Assembly: GCF_002250705.1 (NCBI RefSeq)
Contig: NZ_NMVP01000033.1
Location: forward strand, 246,237 to 310,236
Direction of reading: 5' to 3'
Length of the DNA: 64,000 nucleotides
Source of the DNA: Enemella evansiae
Lineage (GTDB): Bacteria > Actinomycetota > Actinomycetes > Propionibacteriales > Propionibacteriaceae
In this document: positions 49,881 through 58,573 of the stretch, one piece after another
Layout of the letters: each line of letters opens with the position of its first letter
How positions within the stretch are numbered: position 1 is the stretch's first letter
Made by a program: the position numbers and the translations under genes
Notes under the pieces: model-generated
The model's input: the letters and a program-made list of their open reading frames with translations, nothing else
Told to the model about the DNA's origin: nothing
Database searches by the model: none

Positions 49881-52800
49881 ATGGGCTGGCAGAACCCGCC
49901 GATCTCCTGGGGTGAGCTGGAACGCCGGCTCTCCGGGCGGCCCCGCTTCGATCCGCACGATGCCCCGGGGCCCGGGACGACCCCGGCCCCGCGCCGCCGC
50001 AGGCAGCCCCCGCTGCCCCAGGACCTGGTGGTCAGCGAGGGCCCGCACACCCCCTATGCCGAGCTGCACTGCCACTCGTCGTTCAGTTTCCTCGACGGTG
50101 CGAGCTCCCCGGAGGAGCTGATCACCGAGGCGGTCCGGCTCGGGCTGAGCGGGTTGGCGATCACCGACCACGATGGGTTGTACGCCGCCTCCCGGTTCGC
50201 CGAGGCGGCCGCCGGGTACACCGCGCTCGGGCACCGGTTGGACACCGTCTTCGGGGCCGAGCTGTCGCTGGAGTTGACCACCCCGCAGAACGGGATCGCC
50301 GACCCCGAGGGCAGCCACCTGCTGGTGCTGGCGCGCGGCGCCGAGGGCTATCACCGGTTGTCCGCGGCGATCACCCAGGGCCAGTTGGTCGGCGATGAGA
50401 AGGGTCGCCCGCTCTATTCGCTGGAGGAACTCGCGACCACCGCCGAGGGGCACTGGCAGCTGCTCACCGGCTGCCGCAAGGGCATCGTCCGGTCCGCGCT
50501 GCGCACCGGTGGTCGCGCCGCCGCCCGCGGCGCCCTGGACCGGCTGGTCGCGCTCTTCGGCCGCGATCAGGTGGCGGTCGAGCTGACCGCCCTCGGTGAC
50601 CCGCGGGACAGCGGGATCAATGCCGCCCTGATCGAGCTGGCCGCCGAGTGCGGTCTGCCCGTGGTCGCCACCAACAACGTGCACTACGCGACCCCGGAGC
50701 GGTACCGGTTGGCGACCGCGATGGCGGCGGTGCGCGCCGGCCGTTCGCTGGCCGAACTGGACGGTTGGCTGGCACCGCCGGGGGCGCACCTGCGCACCGG
50801 TGCCGAACAGCAGGCCGCGTTCGCGGCGTACCCGGATGCGATCACGACCACGCTGCGGTTGGCCGCCGAGTGCGCGTTTCCACTGCAGGCGGCCCGGCCA
50901 CGACTGCCGCGGCTGGAGGTCCCCGACGGATATGGCCTGGACGGCTGGCTGCGGGAGCTGTGCCGGCGCGGCCTGGCCGAGCGCTATCCGGGTGAGCGGT
51001 ACGCCGAGGCGCAGGCACGGTTGGATCGCGAGTTGGCGGTGATCGAACGCAAGGGCTTCGCCGGCTACTTCATCATCGTCCACGACATGGTCGCCTTCGC
51101 CAAGGGACGCGGGATTCTCTGCCAGGGCAGAGGATCGGCGGCCAACTCGGTGATCTGCTACACCCTCGGCATCACCGCGGTGGACCCGGTCAAGTTCGGG
51201 CTGCCGTTCGAACGGTTCATGTCCGAGACCCGTGACGACGAGCCGGACATCGACGTGGATTTCGACTCCGATCGCCGCGAGGAGGTGATCCAGGAGGTCT
51301 ATCGCCGCTTCGGCCGCCACAATGCCGCGCAGGTGGCGAACGTGATCAGCTACCGGCCGCGGTCGGCGGTCCGGGACATGGCCAAGGCGCTCGGCCATTC
51401 CCCCGGGCAGCAGGACGCCTGGTCCACCCAGATCGACTCCTATGGTGACCTCACCGCACCCGACGGCACGCCGGCGCCGGGCAGCCACGAGATCCCCGCC
51501 CCGGTGCTCGAGCTGGCCGAGGAGCTGCTCGGCGCCCCGCGCCATCTCGGCATCCACTCCGGTGGCATGGTGCTCACCGAACGCCCGGTGGGTGAGATCT
51601 GCCCGATCGAACGCGGCCGGATGGAGAACCGCACCGTCCTGCAGTGGGACAAGGATTCCTGCGCGTGGATGGGGCTGGTGAAGTTCGACTTCCTCGGCCT
51701 GGGCATCCTGGCCGCGATCCAGTACTCCTTCGATCTGGTCGCCGACCGGCTCGGCGAACGGTGGACCCTGGCCGGGATCCCCAAGGAGGAGGCCGGGGTC
51801 TACGACATGCTCTGCGTGGCCGATTCGATCGGGGTGTTCCAGGTGGAGAGCCGGGCCCAGATCGGCACCCTGCCCCGGTTGCTGCCGCGCCGGTTCTATG
51901 ACCTGGTCGTCGAGATCGCCCTGATCCGGCCCGGCCCGATCCAGGGCGGTGCGGTGCATCCCTATGTGCGCCGGGCCACCGGCAAGGAGCCGGTCAGCTA
52001 TCCGCACCCGCTGCTGGAACCGATCCTGGAGCGCACCCTGGGCGTACCGCTGTTCCAGGAGCAGTTGATGCAGATGGCGATGGTGCTCGGCGACTGCACC
52101 GGCGACCAGGCCGATCTGCTGCGCCGGGCGATGGGTTCGGCGCGCGGGGTGGAGAAGATCGAACGGATCCGCGAGCAGCTGTTCGCCGGAATGGCCGCCA
52201 AAGGGATCACCGGTGAGCTGGCCGAGTCGATCTATGCCCGGATCGAGGCGTTCGCGAACTTCGGTTTCGCCGAGAGCCATGCGATCAGTTTCGCCCTGCT
52301 GGTGTACGCCTCCAGCTGGCTGAAGCTGCACTATCCGGGCGCCTTCCTCGCCGGGTTGTTGCGGGCCCAGCCGATGGGTTTCTATTCACCGCAGTCGCTG
52401 ACCGCCGATGCGCGGCGCCGCGGGGTCGAGGTGCGCCGGCCGGATGTCACCTGCTCCCAGGTGCACGCCGAACTGGAACGGATCGACCCGGGGCAGCCAC
52501 CGGTCACCGGATCGCCGGACTGTCTGGCGACCGAGCAGCCCCCGGCCGGCCCGGCGCCCGAGTTCGACCGGGACCGGGCGCGCCGGGAGCACCAGGCGAT
52601 GCTGGCCCGGCATCGCCGCGACGGGAACTGGGCGGTCCGGCTCGGGCTGACCGCGGTCCGCGGGATCGGCACCCAGCTGGCGGAGCGGATCGTCGCCGAG
52701 CGCGAACGCGGGCCGTTCCGTGACCAGGCCGATGTGCTGCGCCGGGTCGGGCTCACCGCCGCCCAGGCCGAGGCGCTGGCGGTGGCCGGTGCCTTCGATG

Positions 52801-53348
52801 CCTTCGGCCGCTCCCGGCGGCAGGCGCTGTGGTCGGCCGGTTACACCGACAACGAGACGATGCTGCCCGGTGCCGCGATCGATGCGGCACCGCCGGAGTT
52901 CGCCGAGATGCTGCCGCTGGAGCTCACTCAGGCCGACCTGTGGTCGACCTCGATCAGCCCGGACGATCATCCGGTCGATCATCTGCGGCCGCTGCTCGCC
53001 GCCCACGGGTTGCTGCCGGTCGACCGGCTCGGACCGGACCAGGCCGGCCGCCGGATCCGGGTCGCCGGGTTGGTCACCCACCGCCAGCACCCCGGCACCG
53101 CCGGTGGGGTGACCTTCCTGAATCTGGAGGACGAGACCGGGATGCTCAACGTGGTGTGCGGTGTCGGGGTGTGGGCGCGGTACCGGAAGGCCGCCCGGCG
53201 CGCCAATGTGCTGATCATCCGCGGCATCGTCGAACACGCCGAGGGGGTGACCAATCTGGTCGCCGACCGCATCGAGCCCCTGGTCGCGGTGCTGCCCGAG
53301 GCCCGGGAGCTGCTGCCGGCCACCCACCGCTCCCGCGATTTCCGCTGA
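49881..53348 (+). CDS. dnaE2: Error-prone DNA polymerase DnaE2 (ImuC)
   Basis: 1155 residues, C-family polymerase. N-terminal PHP domain (YAELHCHSSFSFLDGASSPEELI, AITDHDGLY), catalytic PDIDVDFDSDRREEV at about 455, IHSGGMVL, LIRPGPIQGGAVHPY, and the C-terminal HhH and OB-fold (RIRVAGLVTHRQHPGTAGGVTFLNLEDETG). The shorter size and absence of the long replicative C-terminus separate it from DnaE1. With ImuA' and ImuB it forms the translesion mutasome. GGGAGG lies 6 bases before the ATG. Confidence 0.95.
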   Translation: MGWQNPPISWGELERRLSGRPRFDPHDAPGPGTTPAPRRRRQPPLPQDLVVSEGPHTPYAELHCHSSFSFLDGASSPEELITEAVRLGLSGLAITDHDGLYAASRFAEAAAGYTALGHRLDTVFGAELSLELTTPQNGIADPEGSHLLVLARGAEGYHRLSAAITQGQLVGDEKGRPLYSLEELATTAEGHWQLLTGCRKGIVRSALRTGGRAAARGALDRLVALFGRDQVAVELTALGDPRDSGINAALIELAAECGLPVVATNNVHYATPERYRLATAMAAVRAGRSLAELDGWLAPPGAHLRTGAEQQAAFAAYPDAITTTLRLAAECAFPLQAARPRLPRLEVPDGYGLDGWLRELCRRGLAERYPGERYAEAQARLDRELAVIERKGFAGYFIIVHDMVAFAKGRGILCQGRGSAANSVICYTLGITAVDPVKFGLPFERFMSETRDDEPDIDVDFDSDRREEVIQEVYRRFGRHNAAQVANVISYRPRSAVRDMAKALGHSPGQQDAWSTQIDSYGDLTAPDGTPAPGSHEIPAPVLELAEELLGAPRHLGIHSGGMVLTERPVGEICPIERGRMENRTVLQWDKDSCAWMGLVKFDFLGLGILAAIQYSFDLVADRLGERWTLAGIPKEEAGVYDMLCVADSIGVFQVESRAQIGTLPRLLPRRFYDLVVEIALIRPGPIQGGAVHPYVRRATGKEPVSYPHPLLEPILERTLGVPLFQEQLMQMAMVLGDCTGDQADLLRRAMGSARGVEKIERIREQLFAGMAAKGITGELAESIYARIEAFANFGFAESHAISFALLVYASSWLKLHYPGAFLAGLLRAQPMGFYSPQSLTADARRRGVEVRRPDVTCSQVHAELERIDPGQPPVTGSPDCLATEQPPAGPAPEFDRDRARREHQAMLARHRRDGNWAVRLGLTAVRGIGTQLAERIVAERERGPFRDQADVLRRVGLTAAQAEALAVAGAFDAFGRSRRQALWSAGYTDNETMLPGAAIDAAPPEFAEMLPLELTQADLWSTSISPDDHPVDHLRPLLAAHGLLPVDRLGPDQAGRRIRVAGLVTHRQHPGTAGGVTFLNLEDETGMLNVVCGVGVWARYRKAARRANVLIIRGIVEHAEGVTNLVADRIEPLVAVLPEARELLPATHRSRDFR

Positions 53349-53349
53349 C

Positions 53350-53410
53350 GATCCTCGAGTAGCAACTCCGGCGCAGCGAAGCGGAGCCGGAGTTGCGTGT
53401 CGAGAGGATC
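53350..53410. repeat. REP-like palindrome after dnaE2 (CCTCGAGTAG type)
   Basis: GATCCTCGA at 53350-53358 faces TCGAGAGGATC at 53400-53410 (two-base bulge); CAACTCCGGC (53363-53372) pairs perfectly with GCCGGAGTTG (53386-53395) around GCAGCGAAGCGGA. The CCTCGAGTAG...GCGCAGCGA wording recurs at 63048. It may act as the dnaE2 terminator. Confidence 0.65.
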
Positions 53411-53448
53411 ACGCCCACGACGCTCCCGGCACTGGACTGCGGTCGTCC

Positions 53449-53520
53449 TGCACCCGTTCGGTCGACCTTGCACCCATTCCATGCGCAAGAAGTGGGTGCA
53501 CATTGAACCGAACGGGTGCA
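53449..53520. repeat. Nested palindrome with four TGCACCC units
   Basis: TGCACCCGTTCGGT (53449-53462) is perfectly complementary to ACCGAACGGGTGCA (53507-53520); inside, TGCACCCA (53469-53476) pairs with TGGGTGCA (53493-53500). The whole 307-base gap between dnaE2 and the VWA gene (53349-53656) otherwise shows only the REP-like element and a possible -10 (CATACT) near 53609. Confidence 0.75.
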
Positions 53521-53656
53521 AGTTCGGCGTACGCCCAAGCGAGGCACCGCAATTCGAAATCGCATCCGAGCGAAGCAACCAAGGGGCGTGGGGCGGAGCC
53601 TCTCAGTTGGCATACTGGCCCCGACGCGCCGATCACTGAACATGGGGAGAGCACCG

Positions 53657-54940
53657 ATGGCCGATTTCACCTCGCAGGTCTACCAGAACGAGTTCCTCCC
53701 CGACGGCGGCACCGACGTCAACGCGATCGTCACGATGACCTGCTCGGGCGCGGGCACCGCCGGTCAGAGCTCCGGCGGCGGGGATGCGGGTGAGATCATC
53801 ATCGTCGACACCTCGGGGTCGATGGGCGACACCAACATGGAGGCCGCGAAGAACGCCGCGATCGCGGCCCTGGATCACATCGTCGACGGCACCTGGTTCG
53901 CGGTGGTCGCGGGCAACCACCAGGCCTACCTCGCCTATCCGGTGACCCGCGGCGGCCAGGGCATGGTCCGGATGGACGCCTCCACCCGCTACCAGGCCGC
54001 GCAGGCCATCCGCTACTTCCACTCCGACGGCGGCACCGCGATGGGGTCCTGGCTGAACCTGACCCGGGCGCTGTTCAACTCGGTACCGGGGGTGCGCCAG
54101 CGGCACGCGATCCTGCTCACCGACGGGGAGAACCACAACGAGACCCCGCAGCAGCTCGATGCGGCGATCCAGGCCTCGATCGGGCAGTTCCAGGTGGACT
54201 GCCGCGGGATCGGCGTCGACTGGCAGGTCGGTGAGATCCGGCGGATCTCCCAGGCGCTGCTCGGCACCGTCGATCTGATCCCGAGCCCGCAGGAGATGAG
54301 CGCGGTCTTCTCCGAGTTGATGCAGAAGTCGATGGGCCGCGGCGTCGCCGAGGCCGAGCTGCGGGTCTGGGCGCCGCAGGGGGCCCAGGTGCTGTTCGTC
54401 CGCCAGGTCTCCCCCACCGTCGAGGACCTGACCTCGCGTTCCCGGCAGGTCAACCCGCTCACCACGGCGTACCCGACCGGAGCCTGGGGCGATGAGTCCC
54501 GCGACTACCACGTCGCGGTCCGGTTGGCGGCCCGCGCGGTCGGCCAGGAGCAGCTCGCCGCCCGGGTGCAGCTGGCCGTCAACGATCAGGTGGTCACCCA
54601 GGCGCTGGTCAAGGCGACCTGGTCCACCGATGACACGCTGACCACCCGGATCAACCCGGCGGTCGCACACTACACCGGGCAGACCGAGCTGGCCGACGCT
54701 ATCCAGCAGGGGTTGGCGGCCAAGGCCGCCGGCGACGATGCGACCGCGACGACCCGGTTGGGCCGGGCGGTGCAGCTGGCTCGTGAGACCGGTAACGACG
54801 AAGCCACCGCCAAGCTGCGGAAGGTCGTCGACATCGACAACGACGCAACCGGTACCGTCAGGCTGAAGCGGTCCGTCGACAAGGCCGACGAGATGGCCCT
54901 CGACACCGCGTCCACCAAGACCACCAGGATTCGAGGCTGA
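53657..54940 (+). CDS. VWA-domain protein with Thr-Arg tail repeats
   Basis: 427 residues from the ATG at 53657 (GGGGAGA upstream). A von Willebrand A domain with an intact MIDAS site: IIIVDTSGSMGD, a Thr in DGGTAMGSW and LLTDGENHN. A beta-rich middle region follows. The last 75 residues carry repeated Thr-x-Arg units (TTRLGR, TVRLKR, TTRIRG). Cytosolic: no signal or membrane segment. An FHA protein is encoded 4 bases downstream. Comparable VWA-FHA gene pairs accompany Ser/Thr kinases in actinobacteria; the tail threonines are plausible phosphorylation sites. Confidence 0.85.
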   Translation: MADFTSQVYQNEFLPDGGTDVNAIVTMTCSGAGTAGQSSGGGDAGEIIIVDTSGSMGDTNMEAAKNAAIAALDHIVDGTWFAVVAGNHQAYLAYPVTRGGQGMVRMDASTRYQAAQAIRYFHSDGGTAMGSWLNLTRALFNSVPGVRQRHAILLTDGENHNETPQQLDAAIQASIGQFQVDCRGIGVDWQVGEIRRISQALLGTVDLIPSPQEMSAVFSELMQKSMGRGVAEAELRVWAPQGAQVLFVRQVSPTVEDLTSRSRQVNPLTTAYPTGAWGDESRDYHVAVRLAARAVGQEQLAARVQLAVNDQVVTQALVKATWSTDDTLTTRINPAVAHYTGQTELADAIQQGLAAKAAGDDATATTRLGRAVQLARETGNDEATAKLRKVVDIDNDATGTVRLKRSVDKADEMALDTASTKTTRIRG

Positions 54941-54944
54941 CCAG

Positions 54945-55910
54945 ATGACCCCAGCTCAGCGGTCGCGCTGCCCCGCCGGACACCCCAGCGAGTCCAGTGA
55001 CTACTGCGATGTCTGCGGGGTGCCGATGGGTGCCCCCGCCCCCTCGGGCACGCCCCGTTCGGGTACGCCCCAGCAGGCGGCCGAGGCGGACGAGCCGGCC
55101 GCGCCCGCGGGGGTGGAGTGCCCGAACTGCGGTGTGCTGAACGCGCCGGGGGCGCTGTTCTGCGAGGCCTGCGGCTACGACTACACCACCGGTACGATGC
55201 CCCGGCCGCGGCCCAATCCGCTCGATCTGGACGCCCCGACCCCGCCGGCCGCGGAGCCGCAACCCCCGGCGGAGCAGGAGATCCCCGTCCAGCAGGAGGA
55301 GCCGCGGGCGGTGCTGGTCGAGCCGAAGTCGACCCCGGCCCCGGCCCGCCCCGTTCCTCCCGTCCCGGCCCAGCCCGTCGCCCCGGCCGCGGAGCAGGAC
55401 GCGGGACCGGAGAGTCAGGCCACCCCGCCGCGCCAGCCCCGGGACGAGGCCACGCCGGCGGCCGCACCGGCGGCGGCTGCGGCCGGGCCGACCGATTGGG
55501 TGCTGGAGGTGTGGATCGACCCGGAGTGGTATGCGCTGCAGCAGAGCCCCGATCCGATGCCCTCGCCGGGGTTGCCGCACGTGCAGCCGCTGCGCAAGCG
55601 GTCGGTGCTGATCGGCCGGCCCTCCCGCAGCCGCGGGATCGCACCGGACATCGACTGCGAGCCGGACAGCGGGATCAGCCGTCGGCATGCCCAGCTGTCC
55701 ACCGACGGCAGCCGCTGGTTCCTGGAGGACCTGGACTCGGCCAACGGCACCTATGTGGCCCAGGCCGCTGATCCGCTGCCGACCCAGCCGATTCCGGGCA
55801 ACCGGCGCAAGGAGCTGCAGGCCGACGACCGGATCTATCTGGGCGCCTGGACCCGGTTGGTGCTGCGGCCGGCGACCCCGGAGGAGCAGCAGCTCTACGC
55901 CGAGGGCTGA
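54945..55910 (+). CDS. Zinc-ribbon / FHA-domain protein
   Basis: 321 residues. Two N-terminal zinc ribbons (CPAGHPSESSDYCDVCG, 9-25; CPNCGVLNAPGALFCEACG, about 58-76), a Pro/Ala-rich linker of about 100 residues, and a C-terminal FHA domain (VLIGRPSRSRGI, ISRRHAQL, DLDSANGTYV) with the Arg, Ser and Asn that bind phosphothreonine. It lacks the N-terminal ETTS phospho-motif of GarA/OdhI, so it is a reader rather than the classical PknG substrate. It follows the VWA gene by 4 bases. The first ribbon resembles those of PknG and the phosphatase. Confidence 0.85.
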   Translation: MTPAQRSRCPAGHPSESSDYCDVCGVPMGAPAPSGTPRSGTPQQAAEADEPAAPAGVECPNCGVLNAPGALFCEACGYDYTTGTMPRPRPNPLDLDAPTPPAAEPQPPAEQEIPVQQEEPRAVLVEPKSTPAPARPVPPVPAQPVAPAAEQDAGPESQATPPRQPRDEATPAAAPAAAAAGPTDWVLEVWIDPEWYALQQSPDPMPSPGLPHVQPLRKRSVLIGRPSRSRGIAPDIDCEPDSGISRRHAQLSTDGSRWFLEDLDSANGTYVAQAADPLPTQPIPGNRRKELQADDRIYLGAWTRLVLRPATPEEQQLYAEG

Positions 55911-56006
55911 GACCTGCCGCGATACCGCTGCGCCGTGGGCGAACACCGCCGGGTACGGCTTCGCCGATGTGGCAACGTGGAGGCGTTACCCAAACAGGAG
56001 GCAGAA

Positions 56007-56231
56007 GTGGAAGTCAAGGTCGGGATCCAGCACATCGCCCGCGAAATCACCGTCGACACCGACGAGACCGCCGAGAAGGTCCAGCAGGCCTATCTGGACG
56101 CGCTGGACGGCAACGACACCCTGGTGCTGAGCGACACCAAGGGCGGCCGCACCCTGCTGCGCGCCAGCAGCATCGCCTATCTGGATCTGGGTCAGGAGCA
56201 GGCCCGCAAGGTGGGCTTCGGCTCGGTCTGA
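56007..56231 (+). CDS. DUF3107 family protein
   Basis: 74 residues from a GTG with AGGAGG 6 bases upstream (MEVKVGIQHIAREITVDTDETAEKVQQAYLDAL, ending KVGFGSV). This is the small DUF3107 protein common to actinobacteria (Rv3208A/TB9.4 in M. tuberculosis), function unknown. It is normally beside the TetR gene that here lies 22 kb away. The stop forms TGATG with the next start. Confidence 0.85.
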   Translation: MEVKVGIQHIAREITVDTDETAEKVQQAYLDALDGNDTLVLSDTKGGRTLLRASSIAYLDLGQEQARKVGFGSV

Positions 56232-56971
56232 TGCCCACCGCTCAGCAGTTGCAGATCGCAATGCCCGATGGGGGCGTCTGCGATGCCCTGCTGGCCGGCC
56301 CCGAGCGGCCGGCCAGCGGGCTGCTGCTGATCCCCGACATCTTCGGCCTGCGGCCGCAGATCGCCGCGATGGCCGAACGGCTCAGCAACCCCAGCCGGGC
56401 GGTGCTCGCGGTCAACCCGTTCTGGCGCCGCCGCCCGTCGCCGCTCATCGAGGGGCTCGATCTGACCACCGAGGAGGGCCGCGGCAAGGCGTTCCAGAGC
56501 GTGATGCCGCTGGCCAACGCCACCCCGCTGAGCGAGACCGTCGCCGACGCGGGCACCTGGCTCGAGGTGCTCGCCGACACCGGTGCGAAGCGGTTCGCGG
56601 TGACCGGCTACTGCCGCGGTGGCGTGCTCGCCCTGGCGATCGCCGCCGGCCATCCCGACCGTATCGCCGCCGCCGGGGTCTTCCATGCCGGCAAGGTCGT
56701 CACCGATGCCGCCGACTCCCCGCATCTCGGGGTGGGCACGGTACGCGGTGAGCTGCTGTTCCGGCATGCCGACGACGATCCGAACATGACCCCGGCCCAG
56801 CAGGAGCAGCTCGGTGCGGCGTTGACCACCGCCGGGGTGCGTTTCGACCAGCAGACCTATCCCGGCGCCCCGCACGGTTACACGATGGCCGACACCCGGG
56901 CGTACCACCAGGAATCCGCCGAGCAGCACTACACCGAACTCGAGGATCTCCTGCAGCGCAACGGAATCTGA
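56231..56971 (+). CDS. Dienelactone hydrolase family protein
   Basis: 246 residues, alpha/beta hydrolase with a Cys nucleophile in GYCRGG (about 131), an acidic residue in the HADDDPN region and the His in GAPHGYTM, the DLH triad. N-terminal LLLIPDIFGLRPQI matches the family. It probably hydrolyses a lactone or ester; the substrate is unknown. The ATG overlaps the DUF3107 stop. It converges with the aminopeptidase gene 18 bases downstream. Confidence 0.85.
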   Translation: MPTAQQLQIAMPDGGVCDALLAGPERPASGLLLIPDIFGLRPQIAAMAERLSNPSRAVLAVNPFWRRRPSPLIEGLDLTTEEGRGKAFQSVMPLANATPLSETVADAGTWLEVLADTGAKRFAVTGYCRGGVLALAIAAGHPDRIAAAGVFHAGKVVTDAADSPHLGVGTVRGELLFRHADDDPNMTPAQQEQLGAALTTAGVRFDQQTYPGAPHGYTMADTRAYHQESAEQHYTELEDLLQRNGI

Positions 56972-56989
56972 CGATTCCCCCGGTCAGGC

Positions 56990-58573
56990 TCACCTACCGT
57001 GCAGTTGCTGGCGGGTCTTGGCCAGCTCGGCGCGGGTCGCGGTGACCTGCTCCGGGGCGGCCTGCTGAGCCACCCTGCCCTCGGCGTCGGTCTGCCGCAG
57101 GGCGTTCTCGGTGCCGAAGTCGAGCCCGTTCTCCGCGGTCGCGGCCGGCTTGCGCTGGTCATAGAGCCAGGCCTTGAAGAACCCGTCCAGGTCCTCGCCG
57201 CTGAGCCGTTCGGCGAGCGCCTGGAACTCCTCGGTGGAGCCGTTCTTGTAGGTGCGCTCGGCCTGCCAGGTGCGCAGCACCTGCCAGAACGCCGGCGACC
57301 CGATCCGGTTGCGCAGCGCCTGCAGGCTCATCGCACCGCGGTCGTAGACGGCGCCGTCGAAGACGTTGTCCCGGCCCGGGTCGCCGATCGAGACCTGCCA
57401 GAACTTGTCACCCTCGGGGTAGGAGTCGTAGGTCTGGCGCATCAGCTGCTGTGCGGTGCCCTGGCCCTGGTTCTCGCTCCACAGCCATTCGGCGTGGCTG
57501 GCGAAGGCCTCGTTGACGTAGATGTCGTTCCACTGCGTGAGCGAGACCGAGTCACCCCACCACTGGTGTGCGAACTCGTGCGCGACCACGCCCATGTTCG
57601 AGCCGTTGCGCCAGAAGCCGCGGGTGTAGACCGGACGGGTCTGGGTCTCCAGGGCGTACCCGAAGTCGGCGTTCGGCGCGACATTGCCGAGCGCATCGAA
57701 GGGGTAGGGACCGTACTGCCGGGCCAGGAAGTCGACGACCTCCTCGGTGCGGGCGAAGTCTGCCTTGGCCCGCTGGATCCGGACGTCGTCGCTGACGGCG
57801 ACCGCGTTGATGATCGGCAATCCCTTGCTGGATGTGGATTCGGCGACCTCGTACTGGCCGATCGCCATGAAGGCGAGGTAGGTGGCCATCGGCTTGTCCT
57901 CGCGCCAGCGCCAGGTGTCGCCGTTCGGGGTGAGGGTCTTGGAGACCAGCTTGCCGCCGCTGATCGCCTCGACCCCGCTCGGCACCTTCATGGTGATGTC
58001 GAACTTCGCCTTGTCCTGCGGGTGATCGTTGGACGGGAACCACCAGGCGGCGATCTCGGGCTGACCGAGCGCGATCGCACCGTCGGCTGTCTTGATCCAC
58101 GGGGTGATGCCGTCGACCTTGACCGCGGACGGGACGCCGAAGTATTCGACCTTGACCGTCATCTGCTCGCCGTTGCGCAGCGGCTTCTTCGGCGTGACGA
58201 CCAGTTCGTGCGGGTCGTTCTGGTTGAAGGTGGCGGGTTTGTCGTTGACGGTCACCGAGCGGACCCGGAGCGCGAAGTCGAGGTTGAACCGGCGCAGGTC
58301 CTGGGTGGCCTTCGCGGTGATGGTGGTGGTGCCGTTCAGCAGATCGCCCTGCGGCTGGTAGTCGACGTTGATGTTGTACCGGTCCACGTCGTAACCGGAG
58401 TTGCCGTAGTTCGGGAAGTAGTCATCGCCGAGTCCCGAGCCGCCGGCGGTGGGCGGCCCGGCCTGGGCGGTGATCGGGGCAGCGGCCAGCATCGCGCCCG
58501 CGACGGCGAGCGTCGCCAGTCGGGGCAGCATCCGGCGTGCGAAGGGCCTGGTGGTCGAGGGGTTACCTGCCAT
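56990..58573 (-). CDS. Secreted M1-family aminopeptidase-like metallopeptidase
   Basis: 527 residues with a signal peptide (ARRMLPRLATLAVAGAMLAAAPITAQAG), so exported. Zinc site HEFAHQWWG at about residue 333 and NEAFASHAEW 18 residues later, as in gluzincins of family M1. The usual GAMEN substrate motif is replaced by GYALETQTRP, which keeps the Glu and is typical of actinobacterial secreted members. The large C-terminal helical domain is absent. AAGGAG lies 10 bases before the ATG. It likely trims extracellular peptides. Confidence 0.9.
   Translation of the reverse strand: MAGNPSTTRPFARRMLPRLATLAVAGAMLAAAPITAQAGPPTAGGSGLGDDYFPNYGNSGYDVDRYNINVDYQPQGDLLNGTTTITAKATQDLRRFNLDFALRVRSVTVNDKPATFNQNDPHELVVTPKKPLRNGEQMTVKVEYFGVPSAVKVDGITPWIKTADGAIALGQPEIAAWWFPSNDHPQDKAKFDITMKVPSGVEAISGGKLVSKTLTPNGDTWRWREDKPMATYLAFMAIGQYEVAESTSSKGLPIINAVAVSDDVRIQRAKADFARTEEVVDFLARQYGPYPFDALGNVAPNADFGYALETQTRPVYTRGFWRNGSNMGVVAHEFAHQWWGDSVSLTQWNDIYVNEAFASHAEWLWSENQGQGTAQQLMRQTYDSYPEGDKFWQVSIGDPGRDNVFDGAVYDRGAMSLQALRNRIGSPAFWQVLRTWQAERTYKNGSTEEFQALAERLSGEDLDGFFKAWLYDQRKPAATAENGLDFGTENALRQTDAEGRVAQQAAPEQVTATRAELAKTRQQLHGR

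Noticed and set aside
54945..55910. GarA/OdhI identity for the FHA protein
   Set aside because: It is twice the size, has two zinc ribbons and no ETTS phospho-motif.
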